NCBI RefSeq assembly: GCF_901709675.1
Contig: NC_051102.1
Span: 4,561,412 to 4,625,411, forward strand
Direction: 5' to 3'
DNA: 64,000 nucleotides
DNA from: Syngnathus acus
Taxonomy: Eukaryota; Chordata; Actinopteri; Syngnathiformes; Syngnathidae
In this document: positions 1 through 16,700 of the stretch, piece after piece
Position numbering within the stretch: the stretch's first letter is position 1
Layout: each line of letters starts with the position of its first letter
The notes under the pieces: model-generated
What the model was told of the DNA's origin: nothing
Database searches by the model: none
The model's input: only the letters and a program-made list of their open reading frames with translations
Translations under genes and position numbers: made by a program

Positions 1-100
1 ATTTAGTGGGCACAAATCAGATCAGGAAGAAGCAGGTGTACTTCCTAGAATTCCATATTAGTGAGCAGTCCACTAATTGTGACCGCTTGATCCATCTCAG

Positions 101-400
101 TCTGGCAAGGCGACAGCGGACAACAGCGTGGGCCGCTTCTTGATGGACCTGGTCAACAAGGTGCCCACCATCTCAGCAGAGGACTTTGAGAATATGATCA
201 ACTCCAACATCAACGTACGTTTGTCTTTCTGTTTACGGATAAGTTATAGATGGTATTTTTTATTTTTTTTCTAAGAATGCAAAAACATGTCAAGTAATGT
301 CATGTCAAATGTTTCCTCTCAGGACCTTCTGATGGTGACCTACCTGTCCAACCTCACCCAAGCACAGATTGCCCTTAATGAGAAGCTGGTGCTGCTCTGA
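101..400 (+). CDS. eif3f: eIF3 subunit F, last two coding exons
   Basis: This is the 3' end of the gene for the F subunit of translation initiation factor eIF3, an MPN-domain scaffold protein of the 43S pre-initiation complex in the cytoplasm. Two exons are visible. Exon 101-214 starts after a ctcag acceptor and ends at a gtacgt donor; exon 323-400 ends with TGA. The translation contains [22 protein letters not shown] and then [22 protein letters not shown], which is the recognisable conserved C-terminus that follows the MPN domain. The MPN domain itself lies upstream of the window, so the gene is cut by the left edge and is not itself broken. An AATTAAA motif near 445 may serve as the poly(A) signal. 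The tail ends LVLL, a minor difference from the mammalian ending. Family identity is confident. Confidence 0.93.
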
Positions 401-775
401 GGCACTATTTAAGTTTTGTGTACAAGTTTTCCTTTTCTCAAATGAATTAAAGCAAAATTTGCCCCGAATCTATTCCCCTCCAAGTACCTTGTGGAGTCAT
501 TTGCTCAACGATTTGACTTTACAGGCACATTATTTTGAACTGTATGAACAAATGGATAGCATCACAACTTTAACTGTAAAAATTGGTAGATATGAAAGTG
601 CTTGGCAGTACTGTAGATATTTGGTTTTGATTTGATACTGCATAAAAGTCAATTTGTAATGTTGACAGTACAGTGACAAGTTATACAGCATATTAAATTT
701 ACAAGTTGCCAGTTTGCTGTAAAAACAGGTTTGCAACACTGTAGCCTTGGATGAGTTTGAAATGTGTGGTTATTT

Positions 776-834
776 ATTAATTCTCTGCATTAATATACAT
801 TCTATATTAATTCTCTGCATTAATATACATTCTA
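776..834. repeat. two-copy 30-bp tandem duplication
   Basis: A 30-bp unit beginning attaattctctgcattaata is present twice in succession (776-805 and 806-834) with essentially no difference. It lies between the convergent 3' ends of eif3f and the apoo-like gene. A TTTATT just to its left (AATAAA on the minus strand) could be the poly(A) signal of the apoo-like gene. The rest of 401-932 shows nothing beyond AT-rich 3' UTR sequence. Confidence 0.85.
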
Positions 835-932
835 ACTGTCCAGCCTGAGTTATTTAGGTACAAAACGCAGGAGGGAACAAGTGCACCCGGTTGTTGCAGC
901 TGCTTTTGTCTTCTTGCTTTGGCGACCATCCC

Positions 933-1520
933 TCAACGTTTCCCTGCAGAGTCGAGGCCCGGCTCGGCCTTTTTGTTTTGCGGCTTCATGAAGTTCTCCA
1001 CGGCGGCGTAGCCGTTCACGGCTTTCTCGTAGAGGGTGTCCTCGGTGGACCTGGCGATGACTACTGCACGTTCCGGGTAATACAGAGAGGCAGTGGTGGC
1101 CATAAGGACCACCGGGTAGATGACCCTTTTCACCCACGAGCGTCTGGCGAGAAGCAGCCCCAGCAAGCCAGTACAACCAATGATACCGGCCTTAGCGTGG
1201 AAATCTCCCGGTGGGTTTTTGACGAACGCCCAAGAGTCGCCCGCCAGCTGGACTTTGGGTTCGATGCGGTCGTACGTTGTCCGACACCAAGTAGTGTACG
1301 GCTCCGCGAGCTTCCGCAGGGTGGCGACACACTGCTCCAGTTCCCCGGCGACGGGCTCTTCGAGCGCGGCTTTCTCTTGTCGCGGCGCAACGTACAGAGA
1401 CAGGTCTTCCCAGTTTAATTTTGCAGGCTGGGGCTTATTTCCGTCACCGGCTGCGGCGTAGACTGTGGCAGGCCCCAAACTGAAAGCTCCGACCACGAGT
1501 CTACCTGTCACCTTCAACAT
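933..1520 (-). CDS. apoo: MICOS complex subunit MIC26 (apolipoprotein O-like), intronless
   Basis: This gene encodes a member of the ApoO/MIC26-MIC27 family, inner-membrane proteins of the mitochondrial MICOS complex that shape cristae junctions. The ORF is a single exon of 195 codons counted from the ATG at 1520, whose start MLKVTGRLVV resembles the family N-terminus. The ORF stays open 16 codons further upstream (to 1568), but that extension is not family-like. Conserved blocks are LNWEDLSLY, EPYTTWC, NPPG, a first glycine-rich membrane segment (GLLGLLLARRS) and a second segment ending TTASLYYPERAV. The length fits the family (about 200 aa). Vertebrate apoo genes are normally split into many exons, so the missing introns suggest an old retrocopy; the uninterrupted frame and conserved motifs suggest it is functional. 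It is convergent with eif3f and divergent from dnaaf6. Whether it is apooa, apoob or apool cannot be settled by eye. Confidence 0.85.
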   Translation of the reverse strand: MLKVTGRLVVGAFSLGPATVYAAAGDGNKPQPAKLNWEDLSLYVAPRQEKAALEEPVAGELEQCVATLRKLAEPYTTWCRTTYDRIEPKVQLAGDSWAFVKNPPGDFHAKAGIIGCTGLLGLLLARRSWVKRVIYPVVLMATTASLYYPERAVVIARSTEDTLYEKAVNGYAAVENFMKPQNKKAEPGLDSAGKR

Positions 1521-1748
1521 GATCCCTGGTTGCCATGCGTGGCCAGTACGGCGAATCGGGAGGGACATTCTTCCTCAAGGCGAACACATCCAATTATACC
1601 GACATCACCAAGAAGCCATTTAGGTTTCGTTGTGTGGAATTCATCCGCACTTGTTGGTATATATCTGTAATAGTTAGCAACACAAATAATTCTTCTCGAT
1701 CGTTGTATGTGCGATCCGTATCGTCACGTTTTGTAGCGCTTGTTCATG

Positions 1749-1772
1749 TGACGTCACGGTTACCTTGGTAAC
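1749..1772. promoter_or_regulatory. CRE plus RFX X-box in the apoo/dnaaf6 bidirectional promoter
   Basis: TGACGTCA (1749-1756), a perfect palindromic CRE, is followed two bases later by GTTACCTTGGTAAC (1759-1772), a perfect match to the RFX X-box consensus GTNRCC-N0-3-RGYAAC. The site is about 98 bp upstream of the dnaaf6 ATG and 230 bp upstream of the apoo-like ATG. Known biology: RFX factors drive motile-cilium genes through X-boxes, which fits dnaaf6, an axonemal dynein assembly factor. Binding is inferred, not shown. Confidence 0.75.
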
Positions 1773-1869
1773 AACGACGTTTACAGAATACAAGCGGCAC
1801 TTTCTGCATGCAAGAATTATACTTCACAGAAGAATAATAGTCGCTATACAAGTTGAGAATTGAGGAAAA

Positions 1870-2937
1870 ATGGAATATCTTGACGTCTCGTCCATTAACA
1901 ATATGAAGGCGCTGTCTGCCTTGCTTTCCCCTGAACAAGAAGATGAAAATGACGAAGACTATCAAGTGAGTATCATTTCCCATGTAAGTGTTGTCTTTTT
2001 TCCCCTCTGATGTAAAGTGTCATCTTTCCTAGGATGCACCTCCTTTGGCAAAAATGGGCCCTGGACATCTCGGCCCCCCGGCCAAAAAGGAGAAAGAAGG
2101 TAAACTACTTTATGAAGGGAAAAAAAATCGTTTTAAGAACAATTTGTATGTGCATTTTAGAGGTGTCGGCATATTTGAAGAAGAACAGCAAAGACGTGTG
2201 GAGCGAAGAAGAAGTGGCTGAGGGCCCGCAGTACGAAGATATCACTGACCCAAGGCCGCAGCCTCAGTACGTCCACACAGCACATGGATATACCGAATTT
2301 ACGTTTTACTGCTAAATTAGACATATTGTCTGATTTGGAGGTCAAACTAGTCAATCCATAAGACATGAAATAAAACTTTTTTTGTGATTGTGTACAGATA
2401 TGAAATCATCCTCAAACAAAATGTCGGCACAGAGGATCTTTTTTTGGGCTTGAGCAGAAAGGACCCTTCCTCCATGTGCTGTGAAGCAATGTTGGTAATA
2501 AATCACATTATGCGTATGCGTGACCCTTATATTCTGAACCCATTCAAGACACATAACAGTGTAAAATATTGTTGTTGGATATTTCTACCATCAGGTGAAG
2601 ATCAAACTTCCAGACAGCAAAGCGGCCGACGTGAGTCTGGAGGTGAAAGAAAAGTTCCTTGATATTCGGACACCAAAATAGTAAGGAACATGAGGTCTAA
2701 TCTCTCCAAAATGGTTCCTCGGAGGGTGTGGCTCTGCCTAGCCCATGTGACTGTGTGACTCAATGATCTGAACATCAACCTGCATATCCTGTGTCTTAAT
2801 ATTATAGTAGACTGGGCCTCCACCTTCCACACCCTGTTCACCAACAGGAGGGCAAGGCTCAGTTTTTTAGTGAACGAGAGGAGCTAGAGGTGACGCTGCT
2901 GATGAATCGACCACTGGACGCCATCAACATGCAGTGA
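1870..2937 (+). CDS. dnaaf6: dynein axonemal assembly factor 6 (PIH1D3)
   Basis: Six exons (1870-1965, 2033-2099, 2161-2266, 2398-2494, 2595-2680, 2808-2937) splice in frame into 193 aa; the human protein is about 214 aa. The product is a PIH/CS-type HSP90 co-chaperone that works in the cytoplasm to pre-assemble axonemal dynein arms, so it is needed for motile cilia and sperm flagella. Diagnostic blocks are [15 protein letters not shown] near the start, [20 protein letters not shown] and [19 protein letters not shown], followed by [17 protein letters not shown] and LDIRTP of the CS-like domain; the C-terminus is [17 protein letters not shown]. All donors are GT. The promoter is shared with the apoo-like gene and carries an X-box. 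The last exon is the least conserved part ([15 protein letters not shown]). A likely poly(A) signal is the ATTAAA near 3101. Confidence 0.92.
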
Positions 2938-4254
2938 AACTTGACGGCCTGTGAGATGGCACCTGGACTTGATCGAATTCTATTGAATATCTGGCTGACA
3001 ACTAATGTAGACAATGCATCTAATACAGTATAATGATCGCTGCAATATAATGCTTTCACTCTTCAATGTATAATACTTGTATTTTTTGACAAACGTTGTA
3101 ATTAAATAACAAAAGTAAAGTAAAAAAAAAAAAAAACCCACCTAACTTTTACTTAGGTTTGTGTGAAAAAAAGAGAAAGATTATATTTGTGTGGTTATTC
3201 ATTTGGAGCAAAGTCGCTCGCTTCTCAAACTTTCCCGGCATGCACCTGTTCCGCTGCGCAAGCGCAGACGGCTTTATTTAGTACACAACCAAGGATACAC
3301 GCACACACAGCCCACTATTCGTGATAACCGGAAACTTCAACCCTGTGGAATTGACCACACTTGGTAAAGGTGATCACTTCATATACTTATTTCGTCAGTA
3401 CAGCGTTCTAAATAAAACTTCGTTGAACGTCTGCTTTAAAGATTAGCGAAACAAGCTAACGGAAGTGGCATTTATCGGTTAGCAAAGCTGCAGTATCGTT
3501 AGCACAAACATCCCCTTCAATTCAGTGCTTAGTCTGTTCTTTTTAAAACACAATACCCAGTTTATACTCGTGTATAATATAAGGCGAATCTGTAAAAACC
3601 TCCCTTACATCCGCTCAATCTTTATCGCTTGTTTCTATTACAATGTTACAACAGAATCACTGTTGTAACTAAATGATGCCATATTTAATTCACATTTCAA
3701 GTGTTGTTTAAAGAGTATAAGTTAAGCTTAATATATAAAAACACAATTGAACTGATTACAAAGTGGCGTCCTCATAGTTTTGAGTGTGGTATTGTAGAAA
3801 TATTGATGAATCAAGACTTTTAAGACTCCTTTGCATTCCGGTAACTAGGTGAATTAAATGTTCATTCAGATAATCTCCTTATTGGTGATTTATTGCTGCC
3901 TTGTTATTGGAAGACTGGAATTATTTATAGCTACATTTCCACTTAAAAAGTCAAGTTTTAGTTCTTGGTAGATTTGATATGTTCAGAGCTTCAGATTCCC
4001 TTTGCAAAGGTTTCTTTACGGTACCAGCTTTCCTCCCAATAGGGTCTTGGCTGTAGAAGTTCTACAGTATTATTTATGACCATTTTTAATGAAAGGAGTC
4101 GTAATTTTGACAGTAATGTGTCAAGTAAAACAAAAAAATGTGAAATTATTTGATAGCTACGTCCCTGCAGGACTGTCCTAAGAGCAAAATTGTGTCTATG
4201 ACTGTTCCCCAGGTGTGATGGAAAGACAGGCATGATTGGCGCGGCCCTGCCATC
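2938..4254. other. dnaaf6 3' UTR, ralbp1 promoter, first exon and first intron
   Basis: The segment 2938-3140 is AT-rich 3' UTR ending in a short poly-A tract. Around 3220-3370 lies a GC-richer promoter-like stretch with TGCGCAAGCGCA (3255-3266), an NRF1-like palindrome one base off consensus. The ralbp1 5' UTR exon probably ends near 3362 (acttg followed by gtaaag). The rest, to a cccag acceptor at about 4212, is AT-rich intron with no coding potential that I can support. Confidence 0.5.
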
Positions 4255-7910
<3,656 letters not shown>

Positions 7911-7984
7911 GGCAAAGTTGAAAGAACGGTGTTCACTTACTAACATACCATACGTAGTTTGTGCGTCAATGCTTTATCTTACGT

Positions 7985-8560
7985 GAGTGACTTATTGACC
8001 AAATCATTACAGATCTGGAAAGACCTTGCCCTGGCATTTAATATTATGTGAGTCAATCAAGTTTGTTGCGAATTTTGACATGGTTGACTAAATAATTACA
8101 AATCTGGAAAGGCTTTGAGGAGGCCTTTTGTATGACACTTGAGATGATCAAAAGGCTTGTGAATTTAATTTTGAACCTGCTTGGTCAATTTTGACGTTTT
8201 CAAGCAAGTATTAACATTTTGTTTGTCATTACTTCGTCTTACAGCGAGCGCATTGACTAAATAACTACAGATCTGGAAAGACCTTGGCATGGTCTTTGTA
8301 GTGTGTGTCAGTGAAGGTTCTTGCAAATTGATTTTTGACCTGGTTAATTGTGAATTTTATTGACTAATTAATTACAGAGCTGGAAAAGTCTCCCAGATGT
8401 TTGAGGCAGACATTTGTGGCTTGAACTGGTTAGTAACGTCTGACAGGTTGTTTTTTTTTCAACCTGAAAACTAAATGATTTCATCTTTGCATCATCTTAC
8501 ATCAACATTATGACTAAATAATTCTACATCTTGGAAGCACACGATGATTCTCTTAACATG
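7985..8560 (+). repeat. degenerate tandem repeat downstream of ralbp1
   Basis: A core resembling gactaaataattacagatc followed by tggaaagacctt recurs at about 7994, 8083, 8252, 8359 and 8509. Linked secondary motifs are atcttac with gtgagtg before the core and tgtgagtcaatcaag with aaatttga after it. Spacings of about 89, 169, 107 and 150 bp suggest a unit of roughly 80-110 bp with indels and a decayed copy between 8083 and 8252. It lies in the ralbp1 3' UTR or just beyond. No ORF or known transposon end was recognised. Confidence 0.65.
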
Positions 8561-9942
8561 TGTGAGTCCATAAGGCTTGTTTCAAATTATTATTATTTTT
8601 TTTTATTATACAGATTTAGAAGCACTCATTAACACAAAACTTCGGCCTATGGGTCATGCTTGGCCCACAAGAAGGTTTGATGAGTCTAAAACTAACCAAG
8701 AAGCCCACAAATACTCTGAGACGGACGCTCATGTCATATATTTTGCCGTGTCACATATTTTCTTAAATTCATGTCAACAGTACACTGTGCCAAAATGAAG
8801 ACTGATTTAATAAAAGAAAACCTATTTGAATACATATGATGGCTCAAAATATTTAAATCAAAGATATACCTGGATTGAAAAAAAAAAGCTTTATGGTAAT
8901 ATATTGTAGATAAATGGCTGGAAGGAGTGTTACTGTGCAATCATCTCCTTGGGAATTTTTATGATAGATAAGTGGTTCAAAAGATGGATGGATGTCTTTC
9001 TCATGCATTTTGCTATGTTTTTTTTTTTTTTTTACAATCTAGTGTTCGCTTCTGGCTTGGTTGCGACATTTCATATTTTCCATTTACATTTTATTCCCCC
9101 TCGTTAATTGTTTTATACATGCATTATTGGACTTGTATGCTTGCATCTGGTCTCATGATCGTGTTACGATTAAAACCTCCTGTGACTGAAACACTGATAT
9201 GCTGTGAGGAATAAAGAAAGCATCCATTCTGAGTGACTTGTTCGATATCTATCCAAATATGGCCAAAGAAATTTGTTTTAACTCTTTTCCGCCTGGCATT
9301 ACCTAACTAGAAGTGTGAAATTTAGTGCTTCATACTCTTTCCTGCTCCATATTTGTTAGATTACACTGATCAAAACCTATTTTTAACCAGTGATGACTTT
9401 ATGTGCCTTTCAAATGTATCTTTTGATTCTGATTTAAAAGAAATGGCTTCACTTTTTTTTCCTAATACATCAGGTTTTTGAAAATTGTCATTCTTTTGTT
9501 TTTAAGTTTGACCACTGAAAGCTTCCACAGTATAGACGACCATACACCCTTAAATTTTATATTGTATTATTATGGAAACGAGGGCTACGGAAGAGGATTA
9601 GGACATTTGAGCTCGATTGAACACAAGGGAAAATAGCGCCCACTGGTGGTTCTTTCAAAGATATCCACACCAATCTACATACTTAAAACAATTTAATACA
9701 ATACAAGCAGTGTGGTGGAGTAGCAGTGAATACGCATACACGTTTTTAATACATTTGTTATGTTCATAATAATACTAATAAATAAATAAATAAATAATAA
9801 ACTGGATCGATTTGTTAGCTCTGCACATTCGCAAGTCAGTCCGACGTCAGGCATTGTTAATCGAGCGACGAATCGCTCATGTCTCCAACAACGGTCGTCC
9901 CATCTGTTTATTGACTATCGGGACCCAACGTCAACCCTCGGG
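8561..9942. other. ralbp1 3' UTR / intergenic, low complexity
   Basis: AT-rich sequence containing AATAAA at 8809 and 9210. The segment gataagtggttcaaaagatg followed by gatggatg (8968-8996) resembles the 3' tail common on teleost non-LTR retroelements, but it is too short to classify. An (AATA)n run is at 9777-9797. The ndufv2 promoter must lie in the last few hundred bases; a short inverted repeat GAGCGA/TCGCTC sits at 9863-9878. No gene seen. Confidence 0.45.
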
Positions 9943-12367
<2,425 letters not shown>

Positions 12368-12405
12368 TAGACATGCTGATTCGTTGTCCAAAAGTAGTAT
12401 ATGTA

Positions 12406-12411
12406 AATAAA
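12406..12411 (+). terminator. ndufv2 poly(A) signal
   Basis: AATAAA lies 38 bp after the ndufv2 stop codon and is followed by a short GT/T-rich stretch (gtacctggtcagttttatt), as expected for a vertebrate cleavage site. This implies a very short 3' UTR. Confidence 0.75.
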
Positions 12412-12840
12412 TTCAATGACTGTACCTGGTCAGTTTTATTATTCAGCTCCAACAGCCTATCCTTTGCTAACTACTTTGTTGCCTTCCTACCTTCCTTTTG
12501 GACCTCTTGTTTCCTTCTGTCCAATTCTTAACCCAAATTGGATTGTTTTTAACCCAGCATTTTTAAGGGTGTTTATTCGCCTTCTCCAGACCGGGTTGCT
12601 CAAAATTCATCTGCCTTCCTTCCATTCATCCCACTGTCATTGTTCTTTAAGTTATTTGCCATTATTCACTGAGCCTGCAATTAAAAGGTGTACAGTACAC
12701 CTACATTTGGCTCACCAAGTGAATGGAAACAGCCACCTTTGACAAATCCAAACAAACAAAAACGCATGACTGAAGGGAAGCCATTGCGCATGCTGAGCCC
12801 CTCTTGTCACACGCACCACTTTCATCATTGGCCCCGGTGG

Positions 12841-12918
12841 CGCTCTCGTGTCTCGCAGGGGATAGGTGCCTCCCCTCCCCGCTCTCGTGTCTCGCAGGGG
12901 ATAGGTGCCTCCCCTCCC
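12841..12918. repeat. 39-bp tandem duplication
   Basis: A 39-bp unit starting cgctctcgtgtctcgcaggg and continuing gataggtgcctcccctccc occurs at 12841-12879 and again at 12880-12918 with no visible difference, which suggests a recent duplication. It lies in the ndufv2-ankrd12 intergenic region (12412-13400). The rest of that interval holds only GC-rich sequence and NRF1-like gcgcatg motifs near 12790, 12980 and 13012. Confidence 0.9.
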
Positions 12919-13428
12919 CATCTCCCCCTTTCCCGTCCGTTGCCAAAGCCTGCTCTGCAACATGTCATAAGGGCCTCCGCACATGCGCAAAATTGCATAA
13001 ATAAGAGCCTCTGCGCATGTGCGTGATGCAAATGCCACTGCGCAACAGACATGGAACACATGGCTTGACGGTCTTTTGATGGAAGCATGGTGGCTTTTCG
13101 TAAAACAACATGCGAGGGGTAATTTCAAGGACTTTTGATAATACATTTCTTCCAGAAGGTTCTCCATTATAACACGATGACGTCAATGCTCTTCCTTTCT
13201 CCCCCCCTCCCCACTCGAAAAACTGACACAACGCCCTTAAAGGTAGCACAACAGCATGGTGATTATTCTTACCAGCCCAACGTTTTACGCCGAGTAAACG
13301 CGGTTACATGCCCTTCACGCGTACTGTCGGAACTGCCCCGCCGTCAAAAACACCATAGAGGACGGGGGCCAGCAGCCAACACGCAGCCACGGCAAGAGAG
13401 ACTTTTCAGCTCGACGTGAAGCTGGGGC

Positions 13429-13512
13429 TGCGTCACATGGTCTCTCGAACACCAATCGGAGGGGCCAGCTTGCGTCACGTGTCTCCCACGACCCAATCAG
13501 ACGGGCCGCTGG
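13429..13512. promoter_or_regulatory. duplicated E-box/CCAAT module in the ankrd12 core promoter
   Basis: Two 42-bp units in tandem (13429-13470 and 13471-13512) share the layout TGCGTCACRTG, then a CTC-rich spacer, then CCAATCRGA, then GGGCC. The first E-box is CACATG and the second CACGTG. Both carry a CCAAT box about 15-20 bp downstream. CpG content rises through 13300-13740, and an apparent 5' UTR exon ends at 13734 (agaag followed by gtaagg). This looks like the ankrd12 promoter, with USF/MITF-type and NF-Y-type sites. Confidence 0.6.
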
Positions 13513-13734
13513 CGTGTTTATGCTGGTCTTTTCTCGGCTGGTATGGAGGGAGGACGAGCGAACTGGCTGCGATGTTTTCAAAAGGCAACGAAGAACGTCA
13601 CACTGCCGTAGGCAACGGTTTACGTCCGAGCATTTCCCCCTTTTGGAAGCGGGGGCGGGTTGGGGTGGGGGGGGACGAATAACTGTTTCACGTCAAGCCA
13701 CCCACGGATGAGACGACGGCGGCCAACGTAGAAG

Positions 13735-16700
13735 GTAAGGCTTGTTGTTTATCCCCCCGGACGGCAAGGCGAAATCGTGCTAGTTACTGTTAGCCGCCGT
13801 GTGAGCGCCAAGCTAAATTGACGTACGTACGGGGGAACGTCTTTTCATGTCCTCTGACGTAGGGCTGCCACGTATGGTCATTTGTATTCATTAGCACCTA
13901 CCCTAACTTGCGGGTCGGATATCTACGTCGGGCGTGGAAGAGCTGAAATGTCTCCCCAATTGGGTAGAAGAAGTCGTGGAGCTAGCTCAGATAGCTTCCT
14001 AGCTGGGGACGAGAAGAGGGAGGGGGGGGGGGGGGTACACCACTGGTGAGGATCTGCGGTGGTGCTGGGGGCTTTTGTCTCGCTGTGCTGGGCTTGTTTT
14101 GCCCTCATGTTTGACACAATAAAACCGTAATGGACCATGTAGTAACATGCTAACTGTATCCAGATTGTTATTACTCAGCGTAATGTCAATTCAGTGGACA
14201 TTTTAAGGCTTAGGAGCATAACCCCGCACTTGTGTTTAGGGTGGGCGCCGATCTATTGACAAAATGGCAAATGAAATGTCCTTTTAGATCCTTTACCATA
14301 CACCATTAAATAACAGGAGTGTGATTTTGATTCCCAGTCACTCAGTCCAGCCTGACTGTGACATGCTGGGGGTGTGTTGCCTGCCTCCTAATACAAAAGG
14401 CGCCCGACTGTCTTTTTTACATGGCGACTACTCACACAAAACGTCTGCCTGCACTCTAAACTGTCACTTTAGGGGCCATAAAAATGCTCAAACCACCAAG
14501 GCTGTAGGAAGGGCTCGGCAACACGGCAATGTGAATTGGTTCTGCCGTGCTGATAGAAAAAGCAAATGACAATCACATTATTCAAAACAAATTGTCTGGG
14601 GTTTGCTTTATTTCTCCAGATACCAAGCAAGCTTCAGAACAGATTTCCTTTTGGCACAATGTTGTTGTCAAAGCATACGTGTCAGTCACTTTCAGAAATT
14701 AAAATTGTACATATTTATCAAATTACTATCGTAAAATGAAGCATCTGACTGCATGGTTCCCTCAGTAGGCATGCACGGTGACTTCGGCAAAATATTTAGG
14801 CCTTGGAAGCACATACCTCGGGTCCAATGGTCCCAATACGTAGCTAAATAAGCATTTGCCTTACTTGGAACTAAGGAAGCTGCAAAAAAAATCATAAAAC
14901 TGATTCATCACCCAGCATTGTGTACTATGTTTATGGCACGAAAATAACGAATGAAATGTGCAATAGCCCCCCCACCCCCCAAAAAAAGTATCGGTAACTA
15001 CAAGGTTTCCCCTTTTCCTCTTTTCTGGAATATCCGGTGCTGGTTCGAACCTTTCTCCTGTGTGTATACGCTATAACCTGGATGCCATACAAGGATAATA
15101 TAGCCGCCAGACCGTAAGCCTCTTAAGTTGGAGAATAGCCCGATGACCAAGGGACAATTACATAAGGCAAATGATTTCATTGCCAAAAGGCACGTTTTGT
15201 TGAGTAAATAAGCATTTCTTCTTCACATTAGGTGTCAAATTGCTTCACTTGCAAATCATCATTACTATTATTTTAATCAAGTCATATCTTGATTTTTATT
15301 GATTTGTCTTTTTTCCTCCTTTTGAAAAACACCTGCAAAATTTGAATATAGATTCTGATTCGTGAACCTCGTTTTCCCCTTCGCCATCTTGCTTGCTTTT
15401 TTTTTTTTTTAGCCCCTGGATGTGCTTTGGCACACAGAGGGCTTTTAAATGGTAACCTTCGTCAGACCCCAATGACGTCACCTTTTTGCTCAAATACATT
15501 TAGGAAGTTGCACGGCGCCTCTCGTGAAAGCAGCAGAGCGCATGCCGAGACGGAGTCAGCGTGCAGCTGTGCGGAGAGGCCTCGCCTGTGCGTCGGCGCG
15601 GGAGGAGCGGAATGATCACGCAACACGGACTCACTCGTAGGGCTCACCGGCGGCCGAACGTGCGGCGCAGAGCGTGTCGTACCTCGTCGTGTGAAATGCC
15701 GAAGCCACGCAGACGTGTTGCCATGCCTTGATCATTTGACAGACTGCGTAGAGAAAAGAGCATTGCGGCACCGGGCGGACGAGAAAGCGACTAAAATCAA
15801 AAGCAGTAACGAGCAAATCTCGGACTTCTTCGGACGGATGAAGTGGCTTTGAAATGCTCTGCCGTAGGACTCGCGTGATGACTCCGAGTGGTCGCCTCGC
15901 ATCCACTTGCGATCCTTCCAATACGTTTGAAACACTCGTGTGTGTTTCCTTTTAGCCAACCCGATGTGCAGTGGCCGATCCTGGACTGCAAATATTTCCC
16001 CCGATACGTGAGCCCCCCCTCGCATCCCACGGCTACATCCTAACCTTTTACTCTAATGCCCAACTTGCCCCCCCCCCCTTTTTTTTAACCCATAATCGCC
16101 AGCAAAGGCATCATTGTTCTTGTCCACCGCTTGCATATCTGAGCATTAACCTACATTCTCACCCGCCTTTTTTCACAACGGAATCGTCACTTATTAGTAT
16201 TACTTCGAGAGTTTCACAAACCCAGTAATGAAACAGGAAGTTGAAGCACTCAATTCAGCACCCATATTTTTATTGGTGAAGGGAAAAAAACTTGGCGGTT
16301 ATTTCATATGTTTTGTCAGTGTAAAAACCTCCATCTCCCATCCGCGTCACACGTGTATTTGAACAAAAGGCCCGGTTCGATGTTAAAGAGGCTAATGTGC
16401 TAATTGTAGTGTGAAGCTGTCGTAGTAGTAACCATTTGAAATGTTATCGCAGTTAATTGGCGAGGCGCTTTTATCACTATTTGGCCAGGGCGGAGGTGCG
16501 TATTGTCCTCCCATGTGCTGTTTAATCTCGTATGTTGTCCGAGGCCAATTCCTTTGTGTCGTCTTGACAGCGCGCCTCGTGAAAAGGCACACATTTTAAA
16601 GCGGCGTTGGCCCGAAGCCCCGAGTCACGTCACGCCGTAGGAGCGTCTTTGTTGCGGCCCCGGCCCCTCTCGCTCTCGTCTGGCGTAATCGGGCTTTTTT

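Noticed and set aside
7985-8560. Possible CRISPR array because of spaced repeats
   Set aside because: The host is a vertebrate, copies are highly degenerate, and spacing is irregular.
8968-8996. gataagtggttcaaaagatg plus gatggatg as a retroelement 3' tail
   Set aside because: It resembles tails of teleost non-LTR elements, but under 30 bp is too little to call an element.
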